From contig NZ_SUEG01000002.1 of the NCBI RefSeq assembly GCF_005063415.1, forward strand, positions 69,126-133,125: a stretch of 64,000 nucleotides of DNA. Reading direction: 5' to 3'. Below are positions 17,780 through 25,987 of the stretch, piece by piece (position 1 is the first letter of the stretch; each line of letters begins with the position of its first letter). Source of the DNA: Mesorhizobium sp. GTDB lineage: Bacteria; Pseudomonadota; Alphaproteobacteria; Rhizobiales; Rhizobiaceae. Made by a program: the position numbers and the translations under genes. The notes below the pieces were generated by a model. It was given only the letters and a program-made list of their open reading frames with translations. It searched no databases and was not told the DNA's origin.

Positions 17780-19044
17780 ATATTGTCCTGCCGAGCTCTC
17801 CCTGCCTGCAAAAGGCAGATGTCGAAGGCCGCACCTACAGCCGGCCGCGCCAGGCGGTCATCCTGGCCGGCGGGCGTGGCACGCGCATGCGGCCGATCAC
17901 AATCGATCGCCCGAAACCAATGGTGCCGGTGCGCGGCCGCCCTTTTTTGGAATACCAGATCGAACAGCTGCGGCAGGAGGGGTTCGAAAGGGTTCTTCTT
18001 CTACTCGGGTATTTGCCCCATGTAGTGATGGACCATTTTGGCGACGGCAGCAGGTTCGGCCTCAGTATCGAATATGCCGTCACCCGTCCCGACGACCTCA
18101 CCAGCAGCCGGGTATCCAATGGCCGTCACCTCATAGATCCGTGCTTCCTGCTGCTGTATTGCGACAATTACTGGCCGATGCGCATGGAGCGGTTGTGGCA
18201 ACGCTTCTGTGCGGCCGGCAAGCCTGGAATGATCACGGTCTACAGCAACAAGGACGGCTATTCACGCGGCAGCGTGATCCTTGATGCGAACGACAATGTG
18301 ACCGTCTTCGATCGGCTCCGCACCACGCCCGGGCTGCAGGGAGTCGAGATCAGCTATGCCATACTGACCGATCTCGCCCTCGAACTCCTGCCCGACGAGG
18401 ACACCCTCTTCGAGGAGGCCATCTACACGCCGCTCGCGACGCAGCATCGCCTCGCCGGCTTCGTAAGCGAGCACCGCTACTACAGCGTGGGCTCGATCGA
18501 GCGTCTACCCGCGACGGAGCGCTTTATGAGCCGCGAAAAAACCATGCTCGTAGATAGGGACGGCGTACTCAACTGCAGACCGCCACGGGCTCAATATGTG
18601 TGTTCATGGGACCAGTGGGAGTGGGTTCCGGGTGCAAAGCAGGCGTTGGCCCTTCTGAACGAGGCCGGCTACCGCATAGTCATCATCTCCAACCAGGCAG
18701 GGATAGCGCGCGGAGCGATGACCGCCGCTGATCTCGAGGCGCTTCACCAGCGCATGTGCGCCGAGGCCGAAGCCGTCGGCGGCAAGATCGCGGAGATCTA
18801 CCACTGCCCACATGGCTGGGACGACGGCTGCGACTGCCGCAAGCCCAAACCCGGCATGCTGTATCAGGCACAGCGCGACTTTGATCTCGACCTCACACGC
18901 ACACTGTTTGTCGGCGATGACGATTGTGACCGTCAAGCGGCCGAAGCCGCAGACTGCCTATACGCGCAAGTAAGCGAGCAATGCTCGCTTCTGGACCTCA
19001 CCCGTCAACTCCTTTCGAAAGCGGAGCACGGCAGACATGAATGA
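17776..19044 (+). CDS. Fused heptose-1-phosphate guanylyltransferase / heptose-1,7-bisphosphate phosphatase (HddC-GmhB)
   Basis: A 422-residue two-domain protein. Residues about 25-245 form a nucleotidyltransferase: 'ILAGGRGTRMRPITIDRPKP' binds the nucleotide and 'LEYQIEQLRQEGFERVLLLL' follows, with 'LLYCDNYWP' holding the metal-site Asp. Residues about 253-405 form a GmhB-type HAD phosphatase: 'MLVDRDGVLN' (nucleophile and acid), 'RIVIISNQAGIARGAMT' and 'CPHGWDDGCDCRKPKPGM', the zinc-binding Cys/His loop of GmhB, then 'FVGDDDCDRQAA'. Together they would remove the 7-phosphate and add GMP to heptose 1-phosphate. The two steps are usually encoded by separate genes. The start overlaps gmhA; the end overlaps the SDR gene by 8 bp. 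A hexose-1-phosphate substrate is the main alternative. Confidence 0.88.
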   Translation: MNIVLPSSPCLQKADVEGRTYSRPRQAVILAGGRGTRMRPITIDRPKPMVPVRGRPFLEYQIEQLRQEGFERVLLLLGYLPHVVMDHFGDGSRFGLSIEYAVTRPDDLTSSRVSNGRHLIDPCFLLLYCDNYWPMRMERLWQRFCAAGKPGMITVYSNKDGYSRGSVILDANDNVTVFDRLRTTPGLQGVEISYAILTDLALELLPDEDTLFEEAIYTPLATQHRLAGFVSEHRYYSVGSIERLPATERFMSREKTMLVDRDGVLNCRPPRAQYVCSWDQWEWVPGAKQALALLNEAGYRIVIISNQAGIARGAMTAADLEALHQRMCAEAEAVGGKIAEIYHCPHGWDDGCDCRKPKPGMLYQAQRDFDLDLTRTLFVGDDDCDRQAAEAADCLYAQVSEQCSLLDLTRQLLSKAEHGRHE

Positions 19045-20092
19045 ATCAACACGCGTTCTCGTCACCGGACACAATGGATATCTCGGTTCTGTCATGGTGC
19101 CCGTGTTGCAGGCGGCGGGCTATGAGGTGGTCGGGCTGGACATCGGATATTTTCGTGCGTGCACCCTGGGAACGGACAATACCAGTGTGCCCGAGATCAC
19201 AAAGGATCTGCGCGCCATCGAACCCCCGGATCTGCAGGGCTTTGACGCGGTGATCCATCTGGCGGCACTCTCGAACGACCCGATCGGAAATCTCAACGCG
19301 GATTGGACGAGGCAGATCAATGCGGACGGGACAGTTCGTCTGGCCACGATGGCCAAGGCGGCCGGCGTCCGGCGGTTCCTATTTTCCTCCTCTTGCATCA
19401 TGTATGGCATGTCGGAAGCCGCCGTCGTCGACGAAACCGCCCCGCTGGCGCCGCAAACAGAATACGCAAGATCAAAGGCTGTTGCCGAAGAAGCGCTGCG
19501 CGCGCTGGCGGACGACCGGTTCTCGCCCGTCTATTGCCGCAACGGCACCGTCTATGGTCTCTCGCCGAGAATGCGCTTCGACACCGTGCTGAACAATTTC
19601 ATGGGCAGCGCCTTCACCACTGGACGTGTCGAAGTCCATAGCGATGGCACGCCATGGCGGCCCGTGGTTCATGTCCAGGATGTCGCGCGCTATTTCAAAT
19701 TGATGCTGGAGGCGCCGCTACAGGACATCCACAATGAGGCGTTCAACATGGGTGTTGAAAGCCTCAATCTCCAGGTGAGCGAGATAGCGGAGATCGCCGT
19801 TGAGGCCGTCCCCGGCGCGCAGCTCACAATGACACCGAAGCCGGGCGCGGATCAAAGGACCTACAAGGCGGACTTCAGCAAGTTCTCACGGACTTTCCCG
19901 GATTTCGAGTTTCAGTGGACGGCGCGAATGCGAGCGCAGGAGCTTTACGAGGCGTTCCGCTCGATCGCACTTACATTTGAAGACTTTACCGACAAGCGCT
20001 TCACGCGGCTGCGCTGGCTCGATCATTTGCTCAAGGCGGGGATGCTCGATGATCAGTTGCGCTGGCGAACCGCACAGCCGCGTGTTGCCTAA
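19037..20092 (+). CDS. NAD(P)-dependent sugar epimerase/dehydratase (extended SDR)
   Basis: A 351-residue extended short-chain dehydrogenase acting on a nucleotide sugar. The Rossmann motif is 'VLVTGHNGYLGSVMVPVLQ', followed by 'VIHLAALSNDPIG'. The catalytic triad is visible as 'LFSSSCIMYGMSE' (Ser region) and 'YARSK' (Tyr-x-x-x-Lys), and the substrate loop reads 'NGTVYGLSPRMRFDTVLNNF'. It most resembles uncharacterised epimerases from polysaccharide loci. Lying between the heptose guanylyltransferase and heptose kinase genes, it probably reduces or epimerises the GDP-heptose intermediate; this is inference from position. It overlaps the gene before it by 8 bp, and the next start lies 31 bp after its stop. 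Confidence 0.88.
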   Translation: MNESTRVLVTGHNGYLGSVMVPVLQAAGYEVVGLDIGYFRACTLGTDNTSVPEITKDLRAIEPPDLQGFDAVIHLAALSNDPIGNLNADWTRQINADGTVRLATMAKAAGVRRFLFSSSCIMYGMSEAAVVDETAPLAPQTEYARSKAVAEEALRALADDRFSPVYCRNGTVYGLSPRMRFDTVLNNFMGSAFTTGRVEVHSDGTPWRPVVHVQDVARYFKLMLEAPLQDIHNEAFNMGVESLNLQVSEIAEIAVEAVPGAQLTMTPKPGADQRTYKADFSKFSRTFPDFEFQWTARMRAQELYEAFRSIALTFEDFTDKRFTRLRWLDHLLKAGMLDDQLRWRTAQPRVA

Positions 20093-20123
20093 TTTTCATT
20101 CTGTCGATTTTCGAGGGCAAAAT

Positions 20124-21206
20124 ATGGAACAGCTAGACGGGACCAAAGTCGTGGAGCGTCGCTCAGGACTGGACCTTCCGACCATCATCGATCGCGCTGC
20201 ACAGCGTTTACCGTCTCTCGTCCTGACGCGCACCCCTTTGCGCGTCAGTTTTGCTGGCGGCGGTACTGATCTGCCCGATTTCTACAATCTCGATTGCGGC
20301 GCGGTCTTCAGCGCAGCAGTGGACAAGTACATCTATGTCACCGTTAAGCGTCACAGCGTGATCTTTAATGAACCCATCCGCTTGAACTATTCACAGACGG
20401 AGCAGGTAAACACCATAGGGGAGATCAAGAACAACATCGCTCGCGAATGCCTGCGTTTCCTGGAGATCGAACCGCCAATTTACATCTCGACGGTCGGAGA
20501 CATGCCGGCCTCGACGGGCATGGGGGGGTCGAGCTCGTTCACGGTGGGACTGCTCAACGCCCTGCATGCATTCCGGGGAGAACGTGTCACCCCTGGCCAA
20601 CTGGCCGAAGAGGCATGTCACATCGAGATGGACATCCTCAAGGAACCGATTGGCAAGCAGGACCAGTATGCCGCCGCGTTCGGGGGCATGAACCTGTTCC
20701 GCTTCCAGCCGGGCGGCGCGGTAACGGTCGAGCCACAGCGGGTGCGCAATGGCGCCGTCGAACATCTCTTCAGCAACCTGATGATGTTCTGGACATCGCA
20801 TCAGCGACCGGCCAGTTCCGTGCTGACAGAGCAGAAGGCGAAAACGTCAAGCAATCTCGATACGCTTAGGCGGATGCGGGACGATGCCTTCATGCTTCAG
20901 GAGATCTTTTCGGAGCCCGTCATCGACATAGAACGCTTCGGTGCCGTCCTTCACGCAGGGTGGGAGATGAAGCGGAGTTTGGCGTCCCGCGTGAGCAACG
21001 CGGAGATCAACGGCCACTACGACCTCGCCAGGGATGCAGGTGCGGAAGGCGGCAAGCTGTGTGGCGCCGGCGGCGGCGGATTTCTTATGTTCGCGGTCAA
21101 GCCGGAACGCCGGGAAAGTGTACGGCGCGCACTCTCACACCTAGCCTATGTGCCTATTGGCTATGAAGTCCACGGCTCGCGCCTCTTGCATCCGGCGCAA
21201 GTCTGA
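20124..21206 (+). CDS. hddA: D-glycero-D-manno-heptose-7-phosphate kinase (HddA-like GHMP kinase)
   Basis: A 360-residue GHMP-family kinase that should phosphorylate heptose 7-phosphate at C1 to give the 1,7-bisphosphate. The N-terminal motif is 'TRTPLRVSFAGGGTDLPDFY', typical of HddA. The ATP-binding motif is 'DMPASTGMGGSSSFTVGLLN' and the C-terminal GHMP motif is 'GGKLCGAGGGGFLMFAV'. Also conserved is 'EPIGKQDQYAAAFGGMNLF'. I chose the ATG at 20124; the open frame begins earlier but overlaps the SDR gene and reads nonsense there. With gmhA and the HddC-GmhB fusion it completes the pathway to GDP-heptose. Confidence 0.92.
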   Translation: MEQLDGTKVVERRSGLDLPTIIDRAAQRLPSLVLTRTPLRVSFAGGGTDLPDFYNLDCGAVFSAAVDKYIYVTVKRHSVIFNEPIRLNYSQTEQVNTIGEIKNNIARECLRFLEIEPPIYISTVGDMPASTGMGGSSSFTVGLLNALHAFRGERVTPGQLAEEACHIEMDILKEPIGKQDQYAAAFGGMNLFRFQPGGAVTVEPQRVRNGAVEHLFSNLMMFWTSHQRPASSVLTEQKAKTSSNLDTLRRMRDDAFMLQEIFSEPVIDIERFGAVLHAGWEMKRSLASRVSNAEINGHYDLARDAGAEGGKLCGAGGGGFLMFAVKPERRESVRRALSHLAYVPIGYEVHGSRLLHPAQV

Positions 21207-21311
21207 TGCCGTCCCGCGATCGCACAAGCGGACCGCCGGCGCGAGCAACCCTCAGGAGAGATCGTCGGAGATGCGACCCGACGTGACACTCATTTGACTA
21301 ATGGATCTACG

Positions 21312-21845
21312 ATGCTTTTCATAAAGACCGATATTCCCGGCGCCACCCTGGTGGAACTGCAGAAATTCGAAGACGAGCGGGGCTCTTTCGCACGCGGCTG
21401 GTGTTCGCGGGAGTTTGCCGAGCAGGGGCTTCCGGATCGTGTCGTGCAGATGAATATTTCATACAACAGGCACAAGCACACACTGCGCGGCTTCCATTAC
21501 CAGCTGGCTCCCCATGGCGAGGACAAGATGCTTCGCTGCATCCGGGGCAGCCTGTACGACGTGCTGATCGACCTGCGGCCCCAATCGCCCACCTATAAGG
21601 AGCACCTCACGGTGGAACTTTCAGCGGCGAACCAACGGATGCTGGTCATACCGAAGGGCTGCGCGAACGCCTTTCTCACCATGGAGGACCACTCCGAGGC
21701 GACATATCTCGTCTCCGAATTCTACACACCGGCTGCCGAGCGCGGTGTTCGCTGGAACGATCCTGCCTTCGCCGTGATGTGGCCGGTGGATGCGCCGGCG
21801 CAGATTTCTGACAAGGACCGAAGCTGGCCGGATTATGACCGCTAA
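21312..21845 (+). CDS. RmlC-like nucleotide-sugar 3,5-epimerase
   Basis: A 177-residue cupin of the dTDP-4-dehydrorhamnose 3,5-epimerase family. Family features are 'KFEDERGSFARGWCSREFAE', 'NISYNRHKHTLRGFHYQLAP' (substrate His in RGFHYQ), 'DVLIDLRPQSPTYKEH', 'PKGCANAFLTMEDHSEATYL', 'RGVRWNDPAF' and the terminal 'ISDKDRSWPDYD'. Related enzymes in Campylobacter heptose pathways epimerise GDP-4-keto-6-deoxy-heptose at C3 and/or C5, which fits this cluster better than rhamnose synthesis since no rmlABD genes are present. I chose the ATG at 21312; a TTG six codons upstream is an alternative. It is followed 43 bp later by the SAF-domain oxidoreductase. Confidence 0.88.
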   Translation: MLFIKTDIPGATLVELQKFEDERGSFARGWCSREFAEQGLPDRVVQMNISYNRHKHTLRGFHYQLAPHGEDKMLRCIRGSLYDVLIDLRPQSPTYKEHLTVELSAANQRMLVIPKGCANAFLTMEDHSEATYLVSEFYTPAAERGVRWNDPAFAVMWPVDAPAQISDKDRSWPDYDR

Positions 21846-21888
21846 CCTTTCGCCGCCCGACTTTCGGGAGCAGCACAGGGGAACGTAA

Positions 21889-23226
21889 ATGTTCATTGTC
21901 GACAGGGAGTTGGAGAGGCTCCAGGCTCAGGGGCGGCCAATTCGCGTGGGTTTGGTGGGGGCCGGGTTCATGGCCCAAGGCATCGCGCTGCAGATGCTGC
22001 GATATGTGCCAGGCATGGAGCTCGCGGCGATTTCCAACAGGCACGTGGAAAAGGCGCGAGATGCCTATGCCGCTGCAGGCGAAGACGATGTGACGGAGGC
22101 GACCAGCACCAAAGCGCTTGAGGATCTCGTGGCGCGCGGTCGCCGCGCGATCACGGCGGACCCGATGCACATTTGCGAGGCCGACGGCATCGACGTCATC
22201 GTCGAGGCGACAGGCGCGATCGAGTTCGCTGCCCACGTCACAATGCGCGCGATCCGGCACGGCAAGCATGTCGCCCTGATGAATGCCGAGCTCGACGGCA
22301 CGATCGGACCGATCCTGAAAGTGTATGCCGACCGGGCAGGAGTGGTCCTCACCAACGTGGAGGGGGATCAGCCCGGTGTAATCATGAACCTCTACCGTTG
22401 GGTCAGGGGCCTGGGCATACGTCCGGTGCTTTGCGGGAACATCAAGGGCCTGCACGATCCCTACCGAAATCCGACGACCCAGGAGGGTTTTGCCAAGAAG
22501 TGGGGGATGAAGGCCCCGATGGTCACCTCCTTCGCGGACGGCACGAAGATCTCGTTCGAGAACGCCATCGTAGCCAACGCCACAGGCATGCGGGTGGCGA
22601 AGCGCGGCATGTACGGGCCTGTGGTCGAGCCTGGTAGCCCGATCCAGGGGGCGGTCGGCTGGTATCCGCTCAATCAGCTCCTCGAGGGGCCGGGGATAGT
22701 TGATTATTGTGTCGGCGCCATGCCCAACCCCGGTATCTTCGTTCTTGGCACCACAGAGGATGCCGTCGAGAAGCACTATCTCTCACTTTACAAGATGGGC
22801 CCCGGACCGCTCTACTGTTTCTATTGGCCTTATCATCTGTGTCATTTCGAGGTGCCATCCACGGTGGCGAGGGCCGCAATATTCCGCGATGCTGCGATTG
22901 CGCCCCTGGGCGCGCCGACCGTTGATGTGGTGGCCGCCGCCAAGCGGGATCTTAGTGCCGGAGAGATCCTCGATGGCCTTGGACATTACATGACCTACGG
23001 GCTCTGCGAGAACGCGCGGACGGTGCACGCCGAGCGGCTTGTGCCGATCGGGCTCGCCGAGGGCTGCCGGCTGCTGCACGACGTGAAGCGGGACGAGGTG
23101 CTCGGCTATGACGACATCGAGCTTCCGGTCGGGCGGCTTTGCGACGCACTGCGCCGGGAGCAGGATCTTGCCTTCTTCGGCCGCTCTGTAGCCTCCCTGC
23201 GTCGCGAGGTTTCTGCGACCGCTTAG
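21889..23226 (+). CDS. NAD(P)-binding oxidoreductase with SAF domain
   Basis: A 445-residue protein. The N-terminal half is a Rossmann dehydrogenase ('RVGLVGAGFMAQGIALQML', 'IDVIVEATGAIEFAAH', 'GKHVALMNAEL'), similar in layout to homoserine dehydrogenase and Gfo/Idh enzymes. The C-terminal part contains 'GPLYCFYWPYHLCHFEVPST' and 'AERLVPIGLAEGCRLLHDVK', which I read as the SAF-type domain common in this family. Such genes are often found in polysaccharide loci, but the substrate is not known. It probably acts on a sugar or a sugar-derived acid in the cytosol. It is in line with the heptose genes. A degenerate piece of a second copy lies at 24.2-24.5 kb. Confidence 0.8.
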   Translation: MFIVDRELERLQAQGRPIRVGLVGAGFMAQGIALQMLRYVPGMELAAISNRHVEKARDAYAAAGEDDVTEATSTKALEDLVARGRRAITADPMHICEADGIDVIVEATGAIEFAAHVTMRAIRHGKHVALMNAELDGTIGPILKVYADRAGVVLTNVEGDQPGVIMNLYRWVRGLGIRPVLCGNIKGLHDPYRNPTTQEGFAKKWGMKAPMVTSFADGTKISFENAIVANATGMRVAKRGMYGPVVEPGSPIQGAVGWYPLNQLLEGPGIVDYCVGAMPNPGIFVLGTTEDAVEKHYLSLYKMGPGPLYCFYWPYHLCHFEVPSTVARAAIFRDAAIAPLGAPTVDVVAAAKRDLSAGEILDGLGHYMTYGLCENARTVHAERLVPIGLAEGCRLLHDVKRDEVLGYDDIELPVGRLCDALRREQDLAFFGRSVASLRREVSATA

Positions 23227-23272
23227 TTAGCAGGACTCCAGTTGTTCCGCCGACCGAACCCCGAGAGTTGAG

Positions 23273-24061
23273 ATGGCCGAACCGATGGCGCGAACGTTAT
23301 CCGATTTACATTGCCTGACGCATGCTGCCGCGCTTTGCCTCCTCTTTGTGGGTACGACTTTCCTGGCCCTTAACCCGGATTGGATCGACAGGCCCCTCGC
23401 AAAGGCCGTCAACACCGTAGCGAGCAATCAGCCCTTCGCCAGCCGGCTCGCTTTCGGTGCCGTCTACCCAACAACCGAGGGCGCTATAGCTGTGTCCTTG
23501 CTTTGGTATTGCTGGTTCGCCCATGACGGGCCGGAATCGAGGGCAAGGCTGGTGAGCGGCGTCTGCGCAGCTGTCCTCGCGGCGCTCGTAGCGCATTTCC
23601 TGCAGCGCAATCTGCCGACGACGCCAAAGCCGATTTTTGACTCCGCACTTGGGCTTCATATCCCGAATGTTCTGGGCGACGCTGCCGTTCTGCGCTCAGC
23701 GCCGTTCGCCGGCACCCCCGGGTTCCCCAGCGAGCGAGCGGTTCTGTTCGCGGGTCTAGCGATCGCCATTCTTCTCGTTCACTTCGAACTCGGACTCCTC
23801 GCCCTGGCCTGCACCTTGGTGGTAGAGCTTGCGCGAGTCTACTTGGGGCTGCATTACCCGACCAATGCTCTGGGTAGCCTCGCCTTGGCCGCGACCTTGG
23901 CATGGCTAGCACAAACGCGACCGAGCCTTGAACTCGGCGCCCTGGTTCTCCGGTGGGAGCACGGCGCCCCACCAAGCTTCTATCTGTGCAGCTTTCTGGC
24001 CTCATACGCTGTTGTTGCGTTCCAGGACTTGCGCGAACTTGCCAAAGGGCTTCTCCAGTAG
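23273..24061 (+). CDS. PAP2-like membrane phosphatase with altered active site
   Basis: A 262-residue protein with about six hydrophobic segments, of the PAP2/lipid-phosphatase superfamily. The three family motifs can be placed: 'LPTTPKPIFD' (C1, normally KxxxxxxRP), 'PGFPSERAVLFAGLA' (C2, normally PSGH or PSDH) and 'ARVYLGLHYPTNALGS' (C3, normally SRxxxxxHxxxD). In C2 the catalytic His position reads Arg, and the final Asp of C3 reads Asn, while the C1 arginine reads Lys. It may be an inactive or changed phosphatase. An intact member would dephosphorylate undecaprenyl diphosphate or a similar lipid. It lies 46 bp after the SAF oxidoreductase and is probably in the same transcript. Confidence 0.72.
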   Translation: MAEPMARTLSDLHCLTHAAALCLLFVGTTFLALNPDWIDRPLAKAVNTVASNQPFASRLAFGAVYPTTEGAIAVSLLWYCWFAHDGPESRARLVSGVCAAVLAALVAHFLQRNLPTTPKPIFDSALGLHIPNVLGDAAVLRSAPFAGTPGFPSERAVLFAGLAIAILLVHFELGLLALACTLVVELARVYLGLHYPTNALGSLALAATLAWLAQTRPSLELGALVLRWEHGAPPSFYLCSFLASYAVVAFQDLRELAKGLLQ

Positions 24062-24237
24062 GAACTGATGTGAAGCCGGCCAGCGACACGATGGTCTCGA
24101 ATTTATCGTGCGTGCATCGCCGGGCTGGAAGCGTCATCTTGGCCAAACAACAACAACCATGCTGAGGGGTGTTCGCAACAGCGGCGAATTACCTCAATGC
24201 AAAGGGATCAAAACATAAGCATCCGGCAAGCTGTAGA

Positions 24238-24492
24238 AGGCCCCTCTACGGCTTCCACTGGCCCTATCACCTCTGCCATTTTGAGGTACCCAAATACATT
24301 GCGCGCGCCGCGCTGTTCAACAAGCCCGATCTCTCCGCTCGGCGAACCCAGGTCAATTTCGTTGCAACCGCCAAGGCCGATTCGAACTGCCCGCCCTTCC
24401 TGCGTTCAGCTCCGCAACGACAGGATTACCACTTCTTCGGCTCCGCAGTAGCCGGCACAGCCCACGGACGAGGCATCGGCGTATCGGCGTAG
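24238..24492 (+). pseudogene. Fragment of a second SAF-domain oxidoreductase
   Basis: The frame reads 'RPLYGFHWPYHLCHFEVPKY' and 'IARAALFNKPDL', closely matching the segment from 'GPLYCFYWPYHLCHFEVPST' of the intact gene at 21889-23226. It then jumps to 'QRQDYHFFGSAVAG', which matches the C-terminus 'REQDLAFFGRSVAS'. About 90 residues between these two blocks and the whole dehydrogenase half are missing. It is therefore a decayed paralogue from a duplication, or from replacement of an older copy. Confidence 0.85.
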
Positions 24493-24599
24493 GGACTCGT
24501 GAGCCGGCGCTCGCAGCGGAGCGGCTACTTCCTATGCAGTAGGGCGAAGACGTTGGCCCAGCCCAACGCGACCCTCCCGCGGCATCTGTTACGAACGCC

Positions 24600-24656
24600 G
24601 AGCGATGGGGATTACCTCCTTTTGCGGGAGCGCCTGCCACAATGGCGCTCTGGTCG
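24600..24656. repeat. 57-bp direct repeat, copy A
   Basis: Matches 25838-25894 at 50 of 57 positions without gaps. Each copy lies about 150 bp before the start of the next rightward gene: the FkbM methyltransferase here, gmd for copy B. The core GGATTACCTCCTTTTG is shared. Confidence 0.93.
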
Positions 24657-24806
24657 CGTGAGGGAATTGATGTAAAATTCACAGGGGGATAGCCGCTCCG
24701 CGTTAGGCCAGACTGAACCTATCTGGCGCTCTGGTCCATTTTGGACACGGTGAGGACGGCGCAGTCAAGCGGAACAGCTACTATAAATAAGCCAAAGGCA
24801 CTATTG

Positions 24807-25505
24807 ATGTACAATCCAGATTGGCTCCGGTATTGTAAGCGCGTTGTAAGAGCGGCCTTAGGATTCGATCATCTTCTCCGGCCCGAATGCTCTGTTCCTA
24901 CACAAAAACTCGGCTCCGTATATGGAGGTTGGGTGGTAGCGGTCGAGCCTCTTCTAGGTACTCCCGCCCCTATTGTTCTTTCATTTGGCTTAGGGGACGA
25001 CATTTCATTTGATCAGGAAATCAGCAAAGTATTCGGTGCAAAGGTCTTTGGGTTTGATCCGACTCCGGCCAGTCTTGACTGGATTGCCGCTCAGGAATTA
25101 CCCCCGACTGTGCGGATCTACCCCTTGGGAATATCTAATTTCGACGGGGAGCAGACGTTTTCTGTATCCGAAGATGATACACGCAGCAATTTTTCCACGA
25201 AGATGGTTACAGGCAAGAGCATTGTCTGCAACGTGAGGCGTTACTCTACTATCCTTGATATGCTCGGACTGGCAACTATAGATGTGCTGAAACTCGACGT
25301 TGAGGGGGCAGAGCACGACGTTCTTCCAGAGGTGCTTGGATCTGATGTTTTACCGAGACAGATTCTCGTCGAGTTTCACCACTGGTGGCACCGCACTCCG
25401 GTGGAGCAAACCTACCGAACAGTGGAAGCGATAAAGAGCCAGGGTTACACCCTGTTCCATGTTTCTCCTGCGGGCCACGAATTGTCATTTTTGCTGACGC
25501 GATAA
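24807..25505 (+). CDS. FkbM-family methyltransferase
   Basis: A 232-residue SAM-dependent methyltransferase of the FkbM family, often an O-methyltransferase for sugars in surface polysaccharides. It shows 'IVLSFGLGDDISFDQEISKV' (SAM loop in variant form), 'KVFGFDPTPASLDWI', 'VRIYPLGISNFDGEQTFSV' and the family signature 'IDVLKLDVEGAEHDVLPEVL', followed by 'QILVEFHHWWHR'. I chose the ATG at 24807. Its base composition is clearly lower in GC than that of the genes on both sides, and it is bracketed by the two 57-bp direct repeats, which suggests separate acquisition. It could methylate the heptose made by the neighbouring enzymes; that is inference. Confidence 0.88.
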   Translation: MYNPDWLRYCKRVVRAALGFDHLLRPECSVPTQKLGSVYGGWVVAVEPLLGTPAPIVLSFGLGDDISFDQEISKVFGAKVFGFDPTPASLDWIAAQELPPTVRIYPLGISNFDGEQTFSVSEDDTRSNFSTKMVTGKSIVCNVRRYSTILDMLGLATIDVLKLDVEGAEHDVLPEVLGSDVLPRQILVEFHHWWHRTPVEQTYRTVEAIKSQGYTLFHVSPAGHELSFLLTR

Positions 25506-25987
25506 CAAGCCTTTCGAGAACTTTCGACAAGCCGCCGTCGGTGGGGGGGATCGTCGGCAACAACCTGACGCCACGCTTGCCAGGTGACCCGAGATGCAGG
25601 CCGGACACGAACCGTTTCTCAGCAGGCATCGCCCGCGCCGGACTGGTCAGCCGACCCACATGTTCGGCATTGCCGACGGCAGCATGGCCGGCAAGCAGCT
25701 CGCGGAGAAGCAGTGGCGCAAGCGCTTGTGAACTGACGGTTCGCGGCAGGGCGGCTACGTCCATGCCATAGGAGCATAGGCTGAAGAGGCCAGCCAAGCA
25801 GAAAGGGGACGCACGGGAAGTAGCTGTGACGGGCATTGAGCGGTGGGGATTACCTCCTTTTGCTGGCGTGCCTCCCACAATGACACTCTGGTCGAACAAG
25901 GCGCTTTCGCCCTTCATTAGAGGAGTGTGGGGGCAGATCGTCGGTCGACGGCGCCACCACAGCCCTCAAACGATTGGATGGGACCCG
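25506..25987. other. Intergenic region before gmd
   Basis: About 480 bp without a credible intact gene. It contains copy B of the 57-bp repeat and presumably the gmd promoter. A short frame at 25592-25732 ('THMFGIADGSMAGKQLAEKQ') could be the tail of a lost gene, but I do not recognise it. Confidence 0.4.
25838..25894. repeat. 57-bp direct repeat, copy B
   Basis: Second copy of the repeat at 24600-24656 (50/57 identical). The pair encloses 1.2 kb holding the AT-rich FkbM gene. Its core resembles the anti-Shine-Dalgarno end of 16S rRNA, perhaps by chance. Confidence 0.93.

Noticed and set aside
21676..22776. A 366-codon minus-strand frame
   Set aside because: Antisense shadow of the RmlC-like and SAF oxidoreductase genes, which have clear motifs.
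24600..24656. Possible 16S rRNA fragment
   Set aside because: Only about 16 bases resemble the rRNA 3' end; the flanks do not. Kept as a repeat, not as rRNA.
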